This document shows positions 16,108 through 24,909 of a stretch of 64,000 bases of DNA, piece by piece. The position numbers were made by a program, and so were the translations under genes. Positions within the stretch are counted from its first letter, which is position 1. Each line of letters opens with the position of its first letter. The DNA comes from Chitinophagales bacterium (GTDB lineage: Bacteria; Bacteroidota; Bacteroidia; Chitinophagales; Chitinophagaceae). The notes below the pieces were generated by a model that made no database searches, had not been told where the DNA came from, and was given only the letters and a program-made list of their open reading frames with translations. The stretch lies in NCBI GenBank assembly GCA_020636575.1, contig JACJXP010000001.1:682001-746000 (forward strand), given 5' to 3'.

Positions 16108-19100
16108 TTATTTTTTCTCTTCACTCATATATTGCTTACTGATCTCATCATACAGGCTCAGCAATTCATTCGCATTCCCTTTCTCATCAAAGAATTTTTC
16201 CCATGTGCTGAGGGGTTCCCAGATGCAGGTGCCCCTTCCTCTCCCGCCTTCAACTTCAAAAGCGATCTTATTTACTTCTTCTTTGCGATGTGAATACTCA
16301 ACTACGATTACATCTCTATCGTATCTTCTTCCCAGGTCATTTAAATTATATTCCAGGTCTTCCAGTGTGCCATGCCATTTAGGGTAATAAGACTCTCCGA
16401 TTACATCAAACTCTACACCCCGGGCAATCATATTATCAATAAAGAAAACCGATTCGTCATTTTGTCCGCCCAATGCTACATGCAACATCATGATAATATC
16501 CGGATCAACAGCTTTTACTGCAGCAGTTCCGGCATTGACCAGTTGTGCCAGGCCATCAAAATTGCTCACATTTCCTTCCGGCCAGATAATTCCATGATTG
16601 ATCTCATTGCCCACCTGCACCATATCAGGAGTTGTACCTTGCTGTTTGAGTTTTTCAATCACATCTTTTGTAAAATCATAAATAGCTTTCTTCAACTCTT
16701 CAAATGAAAGATTTCTCCAGGCTGCCGGTTTGTATTGTTTCCCGGGATCAGCCCAATAATCACTATAATGAAAATCCAATAATAACTTCATTCCTGCCGC
16801 TTTCACCCTTTTTGCCATAGCCAATGTATGTGCAAGGTCACAGAACCCACGGCCGGGAGAATAACCGCTATCTCTTGCAGGATCATTAAAAATGCGGAGC
16901 CTTACATAATTAAACCCATGATCGCTTAATATCTGAATGGCGTCTTTCTCAACTCCCTTTTCATAGAATTTCATTCCTTTTGCCTCCAGTTCAGGTAAAA
17001 ATGAAATATCTGCACCCAGCATTTTACCTGTGATCCTACGTTTTGACTGTGCAGAAGTTAACTTGTATTTTGGATCGGTTGTGATCTTTGAAAGACTCTG
17101 AGGGGAAACAGTTTGAATATCTGTTCCTCCTGACCATAGTCCGGTTGCCTTGGCTTCAAATTTTATCATTCCGGGTGCGGTTCCGGATTGAATGATCACC
17201 TGGCATTTTCCATTGAAAAGTGTTCTTTGCCAGGCTCCTTCGGGACATTTGTCTGGTTCATGACTGCTGGGATCTCCATTTCCTACACCAATTATCTTCC
17301 CATTTCCTTCAATAGAAAACCTGATCAAATTATCTGCATCAGGCACTTCCCGTCCTTCTCTGTCCAGAACTTTTATATTGAGAACAGTAGCATCTTTTCC
17401 ATCAGCCAGGATCGTTGTTTTATAAGGCGTAACTACTATCTCAGAAGGCTGCCCTGTTGTTTGCACTTTAGTTTTAAGCGTTTTACCATTCTTAAATGCT
17501 ACGGCTTCCAAAGTACCCGGCTGATAATTTACGGTCCATTTTAAATGACTGTTCCGGGGCATATCCTTTTTGCCAAGGCTTTTTCCATTCAGGAACAATT
17601 CCACATTATCCGCATTAGTATTTACCCATACATCCACAGGGTCACCAACAGGTTTATTCCATCCCGGAGCTTTCTCTCTCCAGTTCCAATGCGGTGAAAT
17701 ATGTAATACGTCTTTATCTGTCCACCAGCTTTTATAATAGTAATAAATATTTTTCGGGAAGCCACACATATCCATAATACCAAAATGAGAATTGATATTA
17801 GGCCAGCGAAAGGGAGTGGGTTCGCCCCGATAATCAAACCCTGTCCACACAAAGCCTCCCAACCAGAAATCACTCTCTGCAGCCAATGTCCACCATTCTT
17901 CTGCACGGCTAGCCCACCAGGGTGCAGTTATATCCTGGTCAGGTACATATCCCCTGATGCTATCTTTTTCATAAATACCTCTTGTAGTAACTGTACTTCC
18001 CATTTCTGTACCAATAATAGGTTGCTCCGGATGATCCCTGTGATAATCCGCTACTGCATATTGGCGATAATTAAAGCTGCGAACCGGGATCACTTCGTTG
18101 ATTCCCTTGTACACATTGGGTACATCCGCCGCATAAGTACAAGTCCTTGTGGGATCGAGTTCTTTTTGCTTTGCTATAAAGGTTTGTGCTATTCTTTTCC
18201 CGGTTGATTGAGTATGTATCCATCCCTCTTCATTACCAATTGACCACATAAAAACGGATGGCCTGTTACGATCTCGTTTTAGTAATCGTTCAAACTGATC
18301 CATATACTCCGGGCTGCTGTTCAGCAAACGTTGCTCATCCATCACTAGCATACCAAGGCTATCACATGCATCCAGCAATTCAGGAGTTGGTGCATTATGA
18401 CTTGTACGATAAGCATTTACTCCCATTTTCTTTAAACGACTGATCCGATAGTATTGTAAATAATCTGGCAAAGCACTTCCTAATCCTGCATGATCCTGGT
18501 GATTGTTTACACCTTTGAGTTTGACATATTTCCCATTCAGAAAAACTCCGTTTGGTTTTATTTCTATTTGGCGAAGGCCGTAACGCATTATTTTTTTATC
18601 AATAAGCCTGCCACCAGCCTTCAATTCAACCACTACCCTATAGAGGTATGGGTCTTCCAGTGACCATTCCCTGAAATTCACCAACGATATATTATTAGTA
18701 GCAGTTGTAGAGCCATTAACATTGAGAGATAAGGTCTGATCTTTTGATTTTGAAATGACTTTACCATTACGATCAGCTATATAAGCAGAAACAGTGCATG
18801 AAGAAGATAATAAGGATTGATTCTCAACAGTTGTTTCTACATTAACAACAGCTTTATTACTGATAATAGCTGAATAGGCAAAAATGCCATCATGTGCAAG
18901 ATGCACATCATTGTATTGATTCAACCAAACATGCCGATAAATGCCGGCGCCTTCATAAAACCAGCCTTCGTACTGAGTTGCATCTACTCTTACTACAATT
19001 ACATTTTCTCTGTCAAAATGTACAAAATCAGTAATGTCATATGCATTTCCCACATAACCACTCATATTATTACCAACAAAGAAACCGTTGATCCATATCA

Positions 19101-19527
19101 TTGCATCTCTGAAGATCCCATCAAATTGAACTTGAAACCGCTGACCTGAATCAGCACTTGCCACTGTAAAATGTTTCCGGTACCAGCCAATACTTGTTTC
19201 AGGGAATAAACCTCCAACAGGTTTATAACCATGAGCCATTACATTAAAATCGTCTTTATAGGTGAAGGGAAGTTCAACAGCCCAGTCATGCGGCAGGTCA
19301 ATCGTTCGCCAGCTACTATCTTTAAAACGGGGATCAATGGCCGTACCTGATGCACCACCAGATTTTGAAAAGATGGTAGCTATGCTGTAGTTAAAATCTT
19401 TTTCAGGATTTGCGGCATGTCCAAAATGAAACTTCCAGTCAGAATCCATATTGATCTTCTGCCGTTGTGCATTCAGTTGTAAAGTGAGAATGAATAATAA
19501 ACACAACGATACTTTCAACTTTCTCAT
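16108..19527 (-). CDS. GH2 beta-galactosidase fused to GH53 endo-galactanase
   Basis: An exported enzyme of 1139 residues (start at 19527, signal peptide ending near LQLNAQ). The N-terminal two thirds is GH2: sugar-binding domain, central barrel with acid/base glutamate in WSIGNEEGW (about 433) and nucleophile in IIGTEMGS (about 508), then C-terminal beta domains including an invasin-like Ig segment (about 695-800). From about 833 to the end is a full GH53 barrel (GADISFLPELEAKGMKFYE) with acid/base glutamate in QVGNEINHG (about 975) and nucleophile in VVEYSH (about 1077). It could cut beta-1,4-galactan internally and release galactose. No lipobox is seen, so a periplasmic site is likely. It is the last gene of the sus-like operon. 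Confidence 0.93.
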   Translation of the reverse strand: MRKLKVSLCLLFILTLQLNAQRQKINMDSDWKFHFGHAANPEKDFNYSIATIFSKSGGASGTAIDPRFKDSSWRTIDLPHDWAVELPFTYKDDFNVMAHGYKPVGGLFPETSIGWYRKHFTVASADSGQRFQVQFDGIFRDAMIWINGFFVGNNMSGYVGNAYDITDFVHFDRENVIVVRVDATQYEGWFYEGAGIYRHVWLNQYNDVHLAHDGIFAYSAIISNKAVVNVETTVENQSLLSSSCTVSAYIADRNGKVISKSKDQTLSLNVNGSTTATNNISLVNFREWSLEDPYLYRVVVELKAGGRLIDKKIMRYGLRQIEIKPNGVFLNGKYVKLKGVNNHQDHAGLGSALPDYLQYYRISRLKKMGVNAYRTSHNAPTPELLDACDSLGMLVMDEQRLLNSSPEYMDQFERLLKRDRNRPSVFMWSIGNEEGWIHTQSTGKRIAQTFIAKQKELDPTRTCTYAADVPNVYKGINEVIPVRSFNYRQYAVADYHRDHPEQPIIGTEMGSTVTTRGIYEKDSIRGYVPDQDITAPWWASRAEEWWTLAAESDFWLGGFVWTGFDYRGEPTPFRWPNINSHFGIMDMCGFPKNIYYYYKSWWTDKDVLHISPHWNWREKAPGWNKPVGDPVDVWVNTNADNVELFLNGKSLGKKDMPRNSHLKWTVNYQPGTLEAVAFKNGKTLKTKVQTTGQPSEIVVTPYKTTILADGKDATVLNIKVLDREGREVPDADNLIRFSIEGNGKIIGVGNGDPSSHEPDKCPEGAWQRTLFNGKCQVIIQSGTAPGMIKFEAKATGLWSGGTDIQTVSPQSLSKITTDPKYKLTSAQSKRRITGKMLGADISFLPELEAKGMKFYEKGVEKDAIQILSDHGFNYVRLRIFNDPARDSGYSPGRGFCDLAHTLAMAKRVKAAGMKLLLDFHYSDYWADPGKQYKPAAWRNLSFEELKKAIYDFTKDVIEKLKQQGTTPDMVQVGNEINHGIIWPEGNVSNFDGLAQLVNAGTAAVKAVDPDIIMMLHVALGGQNDESVFFIDNMIARGVEFDVIGESYYPKWHGTLEDLEYNLNDLGRRYDRDVIVVEYSHRKEEVNKIAFEVEGGRGRGTCIWEPLSTWEKFFDEKGNANELLSLYDEISKQYMSEEKK

Positions 19528-19549
19528 TACTAAAGTAAAATTTATAAAA

Positions 19550-20587
19550 TCAGTTATTAAATGCATCCAGGGCTATTGTTGGTTTGCCTGAATTATCAAA
19601 AGCTCCTTTTGTGTATCCTTTCCAGTTGTTGTGACATTCTGGTTCCCAGTAAAAAACACCGAGCCCTTTAGCCCCAGAAACCGCTTTCACTTTTGAAACA
19701 AGATCAGTTAAAAAAGATTTGCATGCAGACGGCTGGTCCCAACTCATGCCTACTTCACAAATCATAACCGGTTTATTATAACGGGATATCATATCAAGTA
19801 TATTGTTCTCGCAATTCCGGTTATATGCATCCCAGTTGCCGGGATCTGGATATAAAGACATCCCGATAACATCCCATTTGGCTCCATTATTTTTTAAGCC
19901 ATCGAATAACCATCTGTATAGATTATTATCATGACCGTTAGACAGGTGTACAATAACTTTTATGGAATTATCAACGGCTTTTACAGCATCATATCCTTTA
20001 TTAATCAATAGTGCAAAGTTTCCCATATTCACTGATGCTTTACCTGTAGGCCAAAGTATCCCATCATTTGTTTCATTTCCTACCTGTACCCATTCAGGCA
20101 CCACACCGCTATTTTTAAGCGCTGTCAATACATTAAATGTATGATCATAGACAGCATTGCCCAACCCGGCAATATCTAATGATGTCCAGGCAGCAGGTTT
20201 AGTTTGCTGTCCCGGATCGGCCCAGGAATCACTATAATGGAAATCGATCATGATCCGCAAACCTAAGTTTTTGGCCCTGACAGCCTTTGTAACAACATCA
20301 GCGGTATTATTCCACCCGTTGACAGGATCAACCCAAACCCTTAGTCTTATGGAGTTGAGACCGATTCCTTTTAAGATCTGGATACAATCCTGTTCTGTCC
20401 CCGAAGCATTATAAAACTTAATGCCTGATGATTCCATTTCTGTAAGCCAGCTGATATCTGCCCCTTTGGCAAAAGAAGGGTTGTTATCAGGAGGGGGTTG
20501 AACTCCACCGCCTGACTGTGACTTAGGCGTACAGGAAAAAATAAGAATTGCCGGTATTAGTGAAAGAAATCTGAATTGTTTTTTCAT
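19550..20587 (-). CDS. GH53 arabinogalactan endo-beta-1,4-galactanase, lipoprotein
   Basis: A 345-residue GH53 enzyme. The start at 20587 gives a lipoprotein signal (MKKQFRFLSLIPAILIFSC). The barrel begins KGADISWLTEMESSGIKFY, with acid/base glutamate in QVGNETNDG and nucleophile in VMICEVGMS; WADPGQQTKPAAW is a further GH53 mark. As a lipoprotein in a Sus locus it probably sits on the cell surface and makes the first cut in beta-1,4-galactan. It ends 22 nt before the GH2/GH53 gene, whose C-terminal half is homologous to it. Confidence 0.95.
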   Translation of the reverse strand: MKKQFRFLSLIPAILIFSCTPKSQSGGGVQPPPDNNPSFAKGADISWLTEMESSGIKFYNASGTEQDCIQILKGIGLNSIRLRVWVDPVNGWNNTADVVTKAVRAKNLGLRIMIDFHYSDSWADPGQQTKPAAWTSLDIAGLGNAVYDHTFNVLTALKNSGVVPEWVQVGNETNDGILWPTGKASVNMGNFALLINKGYDAVKAVDNSIKVIVHLSNGHDNNLYRWLFDGLKNNGAKWDVIGMSLYPDPGNWDAYNRNCENNILDMISRYNKPVMICEVGMSWDQPSACKSFLTDLVSKVKAVSGAKGLGVFYWEPECHNNWKGYTKGAFDNSGKPTIALDAFNN

Positions 20588-20656
20588 CTTAATAAATATA
20601 AGCAAAACGCCGCCCTTTTTAAAGGCGGCGTTATCCATTATTAAAAATTGACTTTA

Positions 20657-22396
20657 CTAGTTAATAGTCACTGTTTGTGCATGTTCGTCTAAGGTAATAG
20701 TATAGGTACCGTCTGTTGTCGGTGTTTTGAAGTTTGGACCGCCATCCCATTTGATACTTCTTGGTGTACCTGTCGACTGGCTACCTCCACTGTTATCTTC
20801 ATAATCAAAAGCGCCCCACGCATCTCCTGCCAGGAACTTAATGTCTTTATTCCCTATCAGGTTGATCACAATTGTCCATACTCCATTACCCATGTAGGTC
20901 ATCTGAGGACTTGAGCCCGGATCCCATGCGGTTACGCCTTGTATTCCATCACCTACTACTCTCATTTCATTTGCGGGTGATAATTCATATTTCACTTGTA
21001 ATTTATCATCCCCATTCCAAATAGCCCTGGTTCTTGGTGTGCTATTAGCAGTAATATTTGGACCGTTGCCATCATCATCCAGATTACCACCACTGCCACC
21101 CCACCAACGAGCCTTATCAGGGGCGCTGTTATCCCAATCCGGGCCATCATGGAATTTGAATATATCCGAACCATTACTATTTGTTATGATTAAAAATCTG
21201 TCTCTTCCACCATAGCCGCCATAAATCGGTACACTAGGATCCCATCCTTGCATACCTCCTACCACACCAACTTGTTTTTGCTGAACCCATACCATATTAT
21301 TTTCAATATCTATGGTTAGCCGATAAATACCTGCAGCACCTACCTGGAAATTACCTCCCTGATTATAGCCTGTAGAATACCCGTTACCGCTAACACCGGT
21401 ATTTCCATAAGCAGAACCCCAATCACCTATAGTTTTAGCAAATTTAAACTCAGCACCGGCATCCAACTTAACATAAGTGAAGAATACTTTATTAAAGCGA
21501 TCTGTCTTTCTATCGTTGATCAATTGTAACGGATTATTGATATCCCAACCATTTACTGAACCAACAAGATAAATACTCAGAATTGGCAGATAGGTTTGAA
21601 TGGTAACTGTAACAGGCGCTGAATAAGATATAGCACCTTGTGCGGTTGTAGCCTTTAACCTGAAAGCAAGATCACCGGTAGTAGTTGGCGTTATCCCTGC
21701 GATCAGCGCTGCATCATTCATTTCCCCCTTATTAAGAGATAGTTCACTGGAATTACTGCCTGCATCCAAACTGTGAAGATTTGAAAAATTATTACCCGGC
21801 AGGTCATACTCTATTGCATACATAATGTTTCCTGAATAACCAGGAAAAGCACCTGTCCAGCTAAAAGTATTAGAATGCTCATCCGCAGTGGCCAATGTTC
21901 CACTTACCGAAGTGTTTTCAGTACTAAGAACAGCCGGATGATCATAAGGGGTTACAGTTAGATTAATCACATTGGAGAAATATCTTTCATTATTATTAGC
22001 ATAAGAAGAAATAACTCTTATATCTAATTTGTAAGGCGTTCCCAGTGTAAAACCGTAGTTAAGCAAAAAGTTGTTTAACTCAGAACCGGTAAAGGTGGTT
22101 GAAAATACACCTGTAACAGTTTTTGAAGACGCCTGAGAAAAATTACGACCTGTAGAGTCTATTTCAAGAATAAACTTATAATTACTTGTATCAGTTTGAT
22201 ACTCCGGGGACGTCCATGTAAATGTTACCACTGGATTATTGGCATCTCCCGGTCCAGGTGCAACAGAAGTGGAAGTAGTTGATAGTTCTATAGTATTCCC
22301 TAATCCATAGTAGGGGAGGTCTTCCACTTTTTTACAACCGGTAAATAACAGGATAACTCCTGCAAAAACGGTCAATATATTTATACTTCTATTCAT
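20657..22396 (-). CDS. SusF-like surface glycan-binding lipoprotein
   Basis: A 579-residue lipoprotein (start at 22396; lipobox near LLFTGC). Two N-terminal SusE-type Ig domains (about 30-265) are followed by three beta-sandwich modules starting around IYLVGSVNGWDINNPLQL, GVVGGMQGWDPSVPIYGG and the GDGIQGVTAWDPGSSPQ segment. The repeated GW(D) pattern is that of SusE/SusF starch-binding modules. It should bind galactan fragments at the cell surface next to SusCD. It is followed by the GH53 lipoprotein in the same operon. Confidence 0.88.
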   Translation of the reverse strand: MNRSINILTVFAGVILLFTGCKKVEDLPYYGLGNTIELSTTSTSVAPGPGDANNPVVTFTWTSPEYQTDTSNYKFILEIDSTGRNFSQASSKTVTGVFSTTFTGSELNNFLLNYGFTLGTPYKLDIRVISSYANNNERYFSNVINLTVTPYDHPAVLSTENTSVSGTLATADEHSNTFSWTGAFPGYSGNIMYAIEYDLPGNNFSNLHSLDAGSNSSELSLNKGEMNDAALIAGITPTTTGDLAFRLKATTAQGAISYSAPVTVTIQTYLPILSIYLVGSVNGWDINNPLQLINDRKTDRFNKVFFTYVKLDAGAEFKFAKTIGDWGSAYGNTGVSGNGYSTGYNQGGNFQVGAAGIYRLTIDIENNMVWVQQKQVGVVGGMQGWDPSVPIYGGYGGRDRFLIITNSNGSDIFKFHDGPDWDNSAPDKARWWGGSGGNLDDDGNGPNITANSTPRTRAIWNGDDKLQVKYELSPANEMRVVGDGIQGVTAWDPGSSPQMTYMGNGVWTIVINLIGNKDIKFLAGDAWGAFDYEDNSGGSQSTGTPRSIKWDGGPNFKTPTTDGTYTITLDEHAQTVTIN

Positions 22397-22413
22397 AAAG
22401 CAATTTTTAATCA

Positions 22414-23262
22414 TTACTGTTTAGTTAACTTATATTTTCCGGTCTGGAAATTCACTTCTACTTTATATAAACCAGCGCCTGGAGAAAGGAATTGCGGATC
22501 AGCATCTCTTTTTTCAAAATCACCCGATAGTGCTTCGTTTGGAGCCAAAGCGTGATATTGTGAGCTCCACTCCCCTTGTTTTTGTATTAGTTTATATCCA
22601 CCAGTAGCATTGAAATTAAGTATCGCTTCATAATGAAGGATATCGATCATTGTGAATTGCTGGCTCACATCGTAAGGAGATGGCAATGGATTAGACCACC
22701 CTGATGCAAAAGCATCTCCTGTTGCCCATAAACCAGCATCCATATAACCATTCGCTTCTGTACCCGGAGGTTCAACAACAAAATCCAGGTAAGGTGTCAC
22801 AGTTATATCAATTACATTAGAATAAAGAGGAACGCTACCATTCGTAAGCGTTGACTTTATCCTGAATTGAACATTATACTGACTACCAAAGGCAAGCTCC
22901 ATTCTTGAGAAGAATGAATTAAACTCTTTTACAGTATAGCTAACTCCTAGTTCATTTGCAATGGCTGACTCAATCAGTTTAGGACTTGAGAAATTCCCCC
23001 CTGCAAGGTCCACCTGTAAAGTATAGGTCACATTTTGTGAGCTTACCCCTGTAGTAAATATATAATCCGGGTTTGTCCACTCAAACCGGATAGCAAAATT
23101 ATTTGCATCGTTTTTATTCAAAACAAATGGTCCTGTTGAACTTGCGGATAGCACGGGGTCTGTGCCTCCCTCAAAATAGATCTTGTTCTCGTCTTTTTTG
23201 CAGGACACAAATGCCATGTTAATTACAAGCCCCGCTAACAATAATTTTAAAATATTTTTCAT
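22414..23262 (-). CDS. SusE-like outer-membrane lipoprotein
   Basis: A 282-residue lipoprotein with lipobox near MAFVSC. An N-terminal SusE domain (FAIRFEWTNPDY, about 55-160) is followed by a single binding module (about 175-282) with an ending GLYKVEVNFQTGKYKLT like those of SusF. ATG at 23262 is preferred; one codon triplet set upstream is also open. It lies between susD and the longer SusF-like gene, 20 nt after susD, the standard position for SusE. Confidence 0.87.
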   Translation of the reverse strand: MKNILKLLLAGLVINMAFVSCKKDENKIYFEGGTDPVLSASSTGPFVLNKNDANNFAIRFEWTNPDYIFTTGVSSQNVTYTLQVDLAGGNFSSPKLIESAIANELGVSYTVKEFNSFFSRMELAFGSQYNVQFRIKSTLTNGSVPLYSNVIDITVTPYLDFVVEPPGTEANGYMDAGLWATGDAFASGWSNPLPSPYDVSQQFTMIDILHYEAILNFNATGGYKLIQKQGEWSSQYHALAPNEALSGDFEKRDADPQFLSPGAGLYKVEVNFQTGKYKLTKQ

Positions 23263-23282
23263 ATTCGGCAATTTATTATTGA

Positions 23283-24890
23283 TTAATAACCGTCGTTTTG
23301 TGTAAGGTTTGGATTTGATGTTATATTACTGGCCGGAACCGGGAAAATGTTATACTTATTATCAACAGCCGTTCCGGAAGCTACGCCACCTTTCCATGGC
23401 CACAGGTAAGTACCCGTAGTCAATAATCCATAACGTATCAAATCTGTTCTGCGATGCCCCTCCCAGTAAAGTTCCCTGGCTCTTTCATCCAGGATAAACT
23501 GAAGAGTAAGCTCTCCGCTTGTTATATTTCCCGATGCATTACCGTAAGCTCTTTGCCTTATTAAATTGATATAATTAAGTGCAGTTGCATCAGAACCGCC
23601 ACCGCCACCTCTCAATACAGCTTCTGCATAGATCAGGTACATTTCTGACAACCGGAATATTGGAAAATCAATATCTGCAAAATCCCTGTTGGGATCGGAT
23701 GTTGGTCCACCGTCTGAACGAATGTTTCTGTATTTCTTAATATGTAAACCATTATTAAAATCACCTACATCAGAAATCGCTATCTGAGCTGCACTTGTTC
23801 CAAAAGCAGAAGTTGTAAACATGGCTCTTTTATCAGTGGCGCCGGACAGATCTGAAAACTTATTAGCTAAGGCTGATGTTGCCCTGTACCCATACCAGCC
23901 ACCACCTACACCAAACTCGTCATGATCATCTCCTGAAGCACAATGCACAAAGAAGGTTGTATTTCCATACGACTTGGTACGAAGTCCATCACAACCAACA
24001 GCAAAAATGATTTCATTTGTTCTTTTATCATTATCTGCCATAAATAATTCTCCGTAATTACTATGCAGACTATAACCCCCGCCGATCACCTTACTGGCAT
24101 AAGTAATCGCTTCTGTATTTTTTTCTGAACCGATATAAGTTTTCGCATTTAAATACATCCGTGCCAGCAATGCCCAGCAGGCGCCCTGGTCAACCCTGCC
24201 ATACTCATTGGTTTTTACCGGGGCTAATTCAGTTTCAATAGTCTTTAACTCATCTTCTATATATGTGAAGAGTTCAGCTTTGGTTTTTTCTGACGGCAAA
24301 AAAGTACCGACTCCGTTTGATTCATCTATAAAAGTTGATTTACCAAACAGGTCCATCATGGCCCAGTAGTTAAAGGCTCTGAGAAATCTCACTTCTGCCC
24401 TTGATTCCCTGATCGCATCTGCATCTGCACCACTGATACCTCTTGACGCTACTTTATCATCAGTAGACTCTCTCAGATATTCATTAGCAACCATAATATT
24501 ATATATAGGGCGGGCATACATTCCTTTCAGGAAAGGATCTGCACTTGACCATCTCAGGCCGTGAAAATCTTTAATGGTCTGGTCGTTCCAGGACACTACA
24601 GCTTCATCTGTTGGCAGTTCCTGGCAATTAAAGAATCCGCGGATAAAGGGTGATTGAGATCCCTCATCCAAACCCTGTATATCAGAATTACCAGCGGGAC
24701 CAGCATTACCAGTACTGGCTAATCCACCATACACTTTTGCTAATACAGCTTTATAGCCATCTACAGTAGCATAAGCACTTTCTGAAGTAAAATCGTTTTG
24801 AGGAAACAGGTCAAGCTTTTTCGAACAAGCTGTGAGCATAATGGCAGCCAGTCCAGCTAATCCTAATTTCTTTATTGTTATATATTTCAT
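23283..24890 (-). CDS. SusD/RagB-family nutrient-binding lipoprotein
   Basis: A 535-residue SusD. A lipoprotein signal (LTACSKKLDLFPQ) is followed by the TPR-like helical core. Typical marks are RAEVRFLRAFNYWAMMDLFG, the RLSEMYLIYAEA segment and the C-terminal ILDERARELYWEGHRRTDLI. SusD caps the SusC channel and binds glycan at the surface. It starts 19 nt after susC. The substrate, galactan, is inferred from the GH53 enzymes in the same operon. Confidence 0.96.
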   Translation of the reverse strand: MKYITIKKLGLAGLAAIMLTACSKKLDLFPQNDFTSESAYATVDGYKAVLAKVYGGLASTGNAGPAGNSDIQGLDEGSQSPFIRGFFNCQELPTDEAVVSWNDQTIKDFHGLRWSSADPFLKGMYARPIYNIMVANEYLRESTDDKVASRGISGADADAIRESRAEVRFLRAFNYWAMMDLFGKSTFIDESNGVGTFLPSEKTKAELFTYIEDELKTIETELAPVKTNEYGRVDQGACWALLARMYLNAKTYIGSEKNTEAITYASKVIGGGYSLHSNYGELFMADNDKRTNEIIFAVGCDGLRTKSYGNTTFFVHCASGDDHDEFGVGGGWYGYRATSALANKFSDLSGATDKRAMFTTSAFGTSAAQIAISDVGDFNNGLHIKKYRNIRSDGGPTSDPNRDFADIDFPIFRLSEMYLIYAEAVLRGGGGGSDATALNYINLIRQRAYGNASGNITSGELTLQFILDERARELYWEGHRRTDLIRYGLLTTGTYLWPWKGGVASGTAVDNKYNIFPVPASNITSNPNLTQNDGY

Positions 24891-24909
24891 AACTCAGTGA
24901 TTTTTTCGA

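Noticed and set aside
16205..18443. Several + strand frames opposite the GH2/GH53 gene
   Set aside because: All are shadows of a conserved coding sequence.
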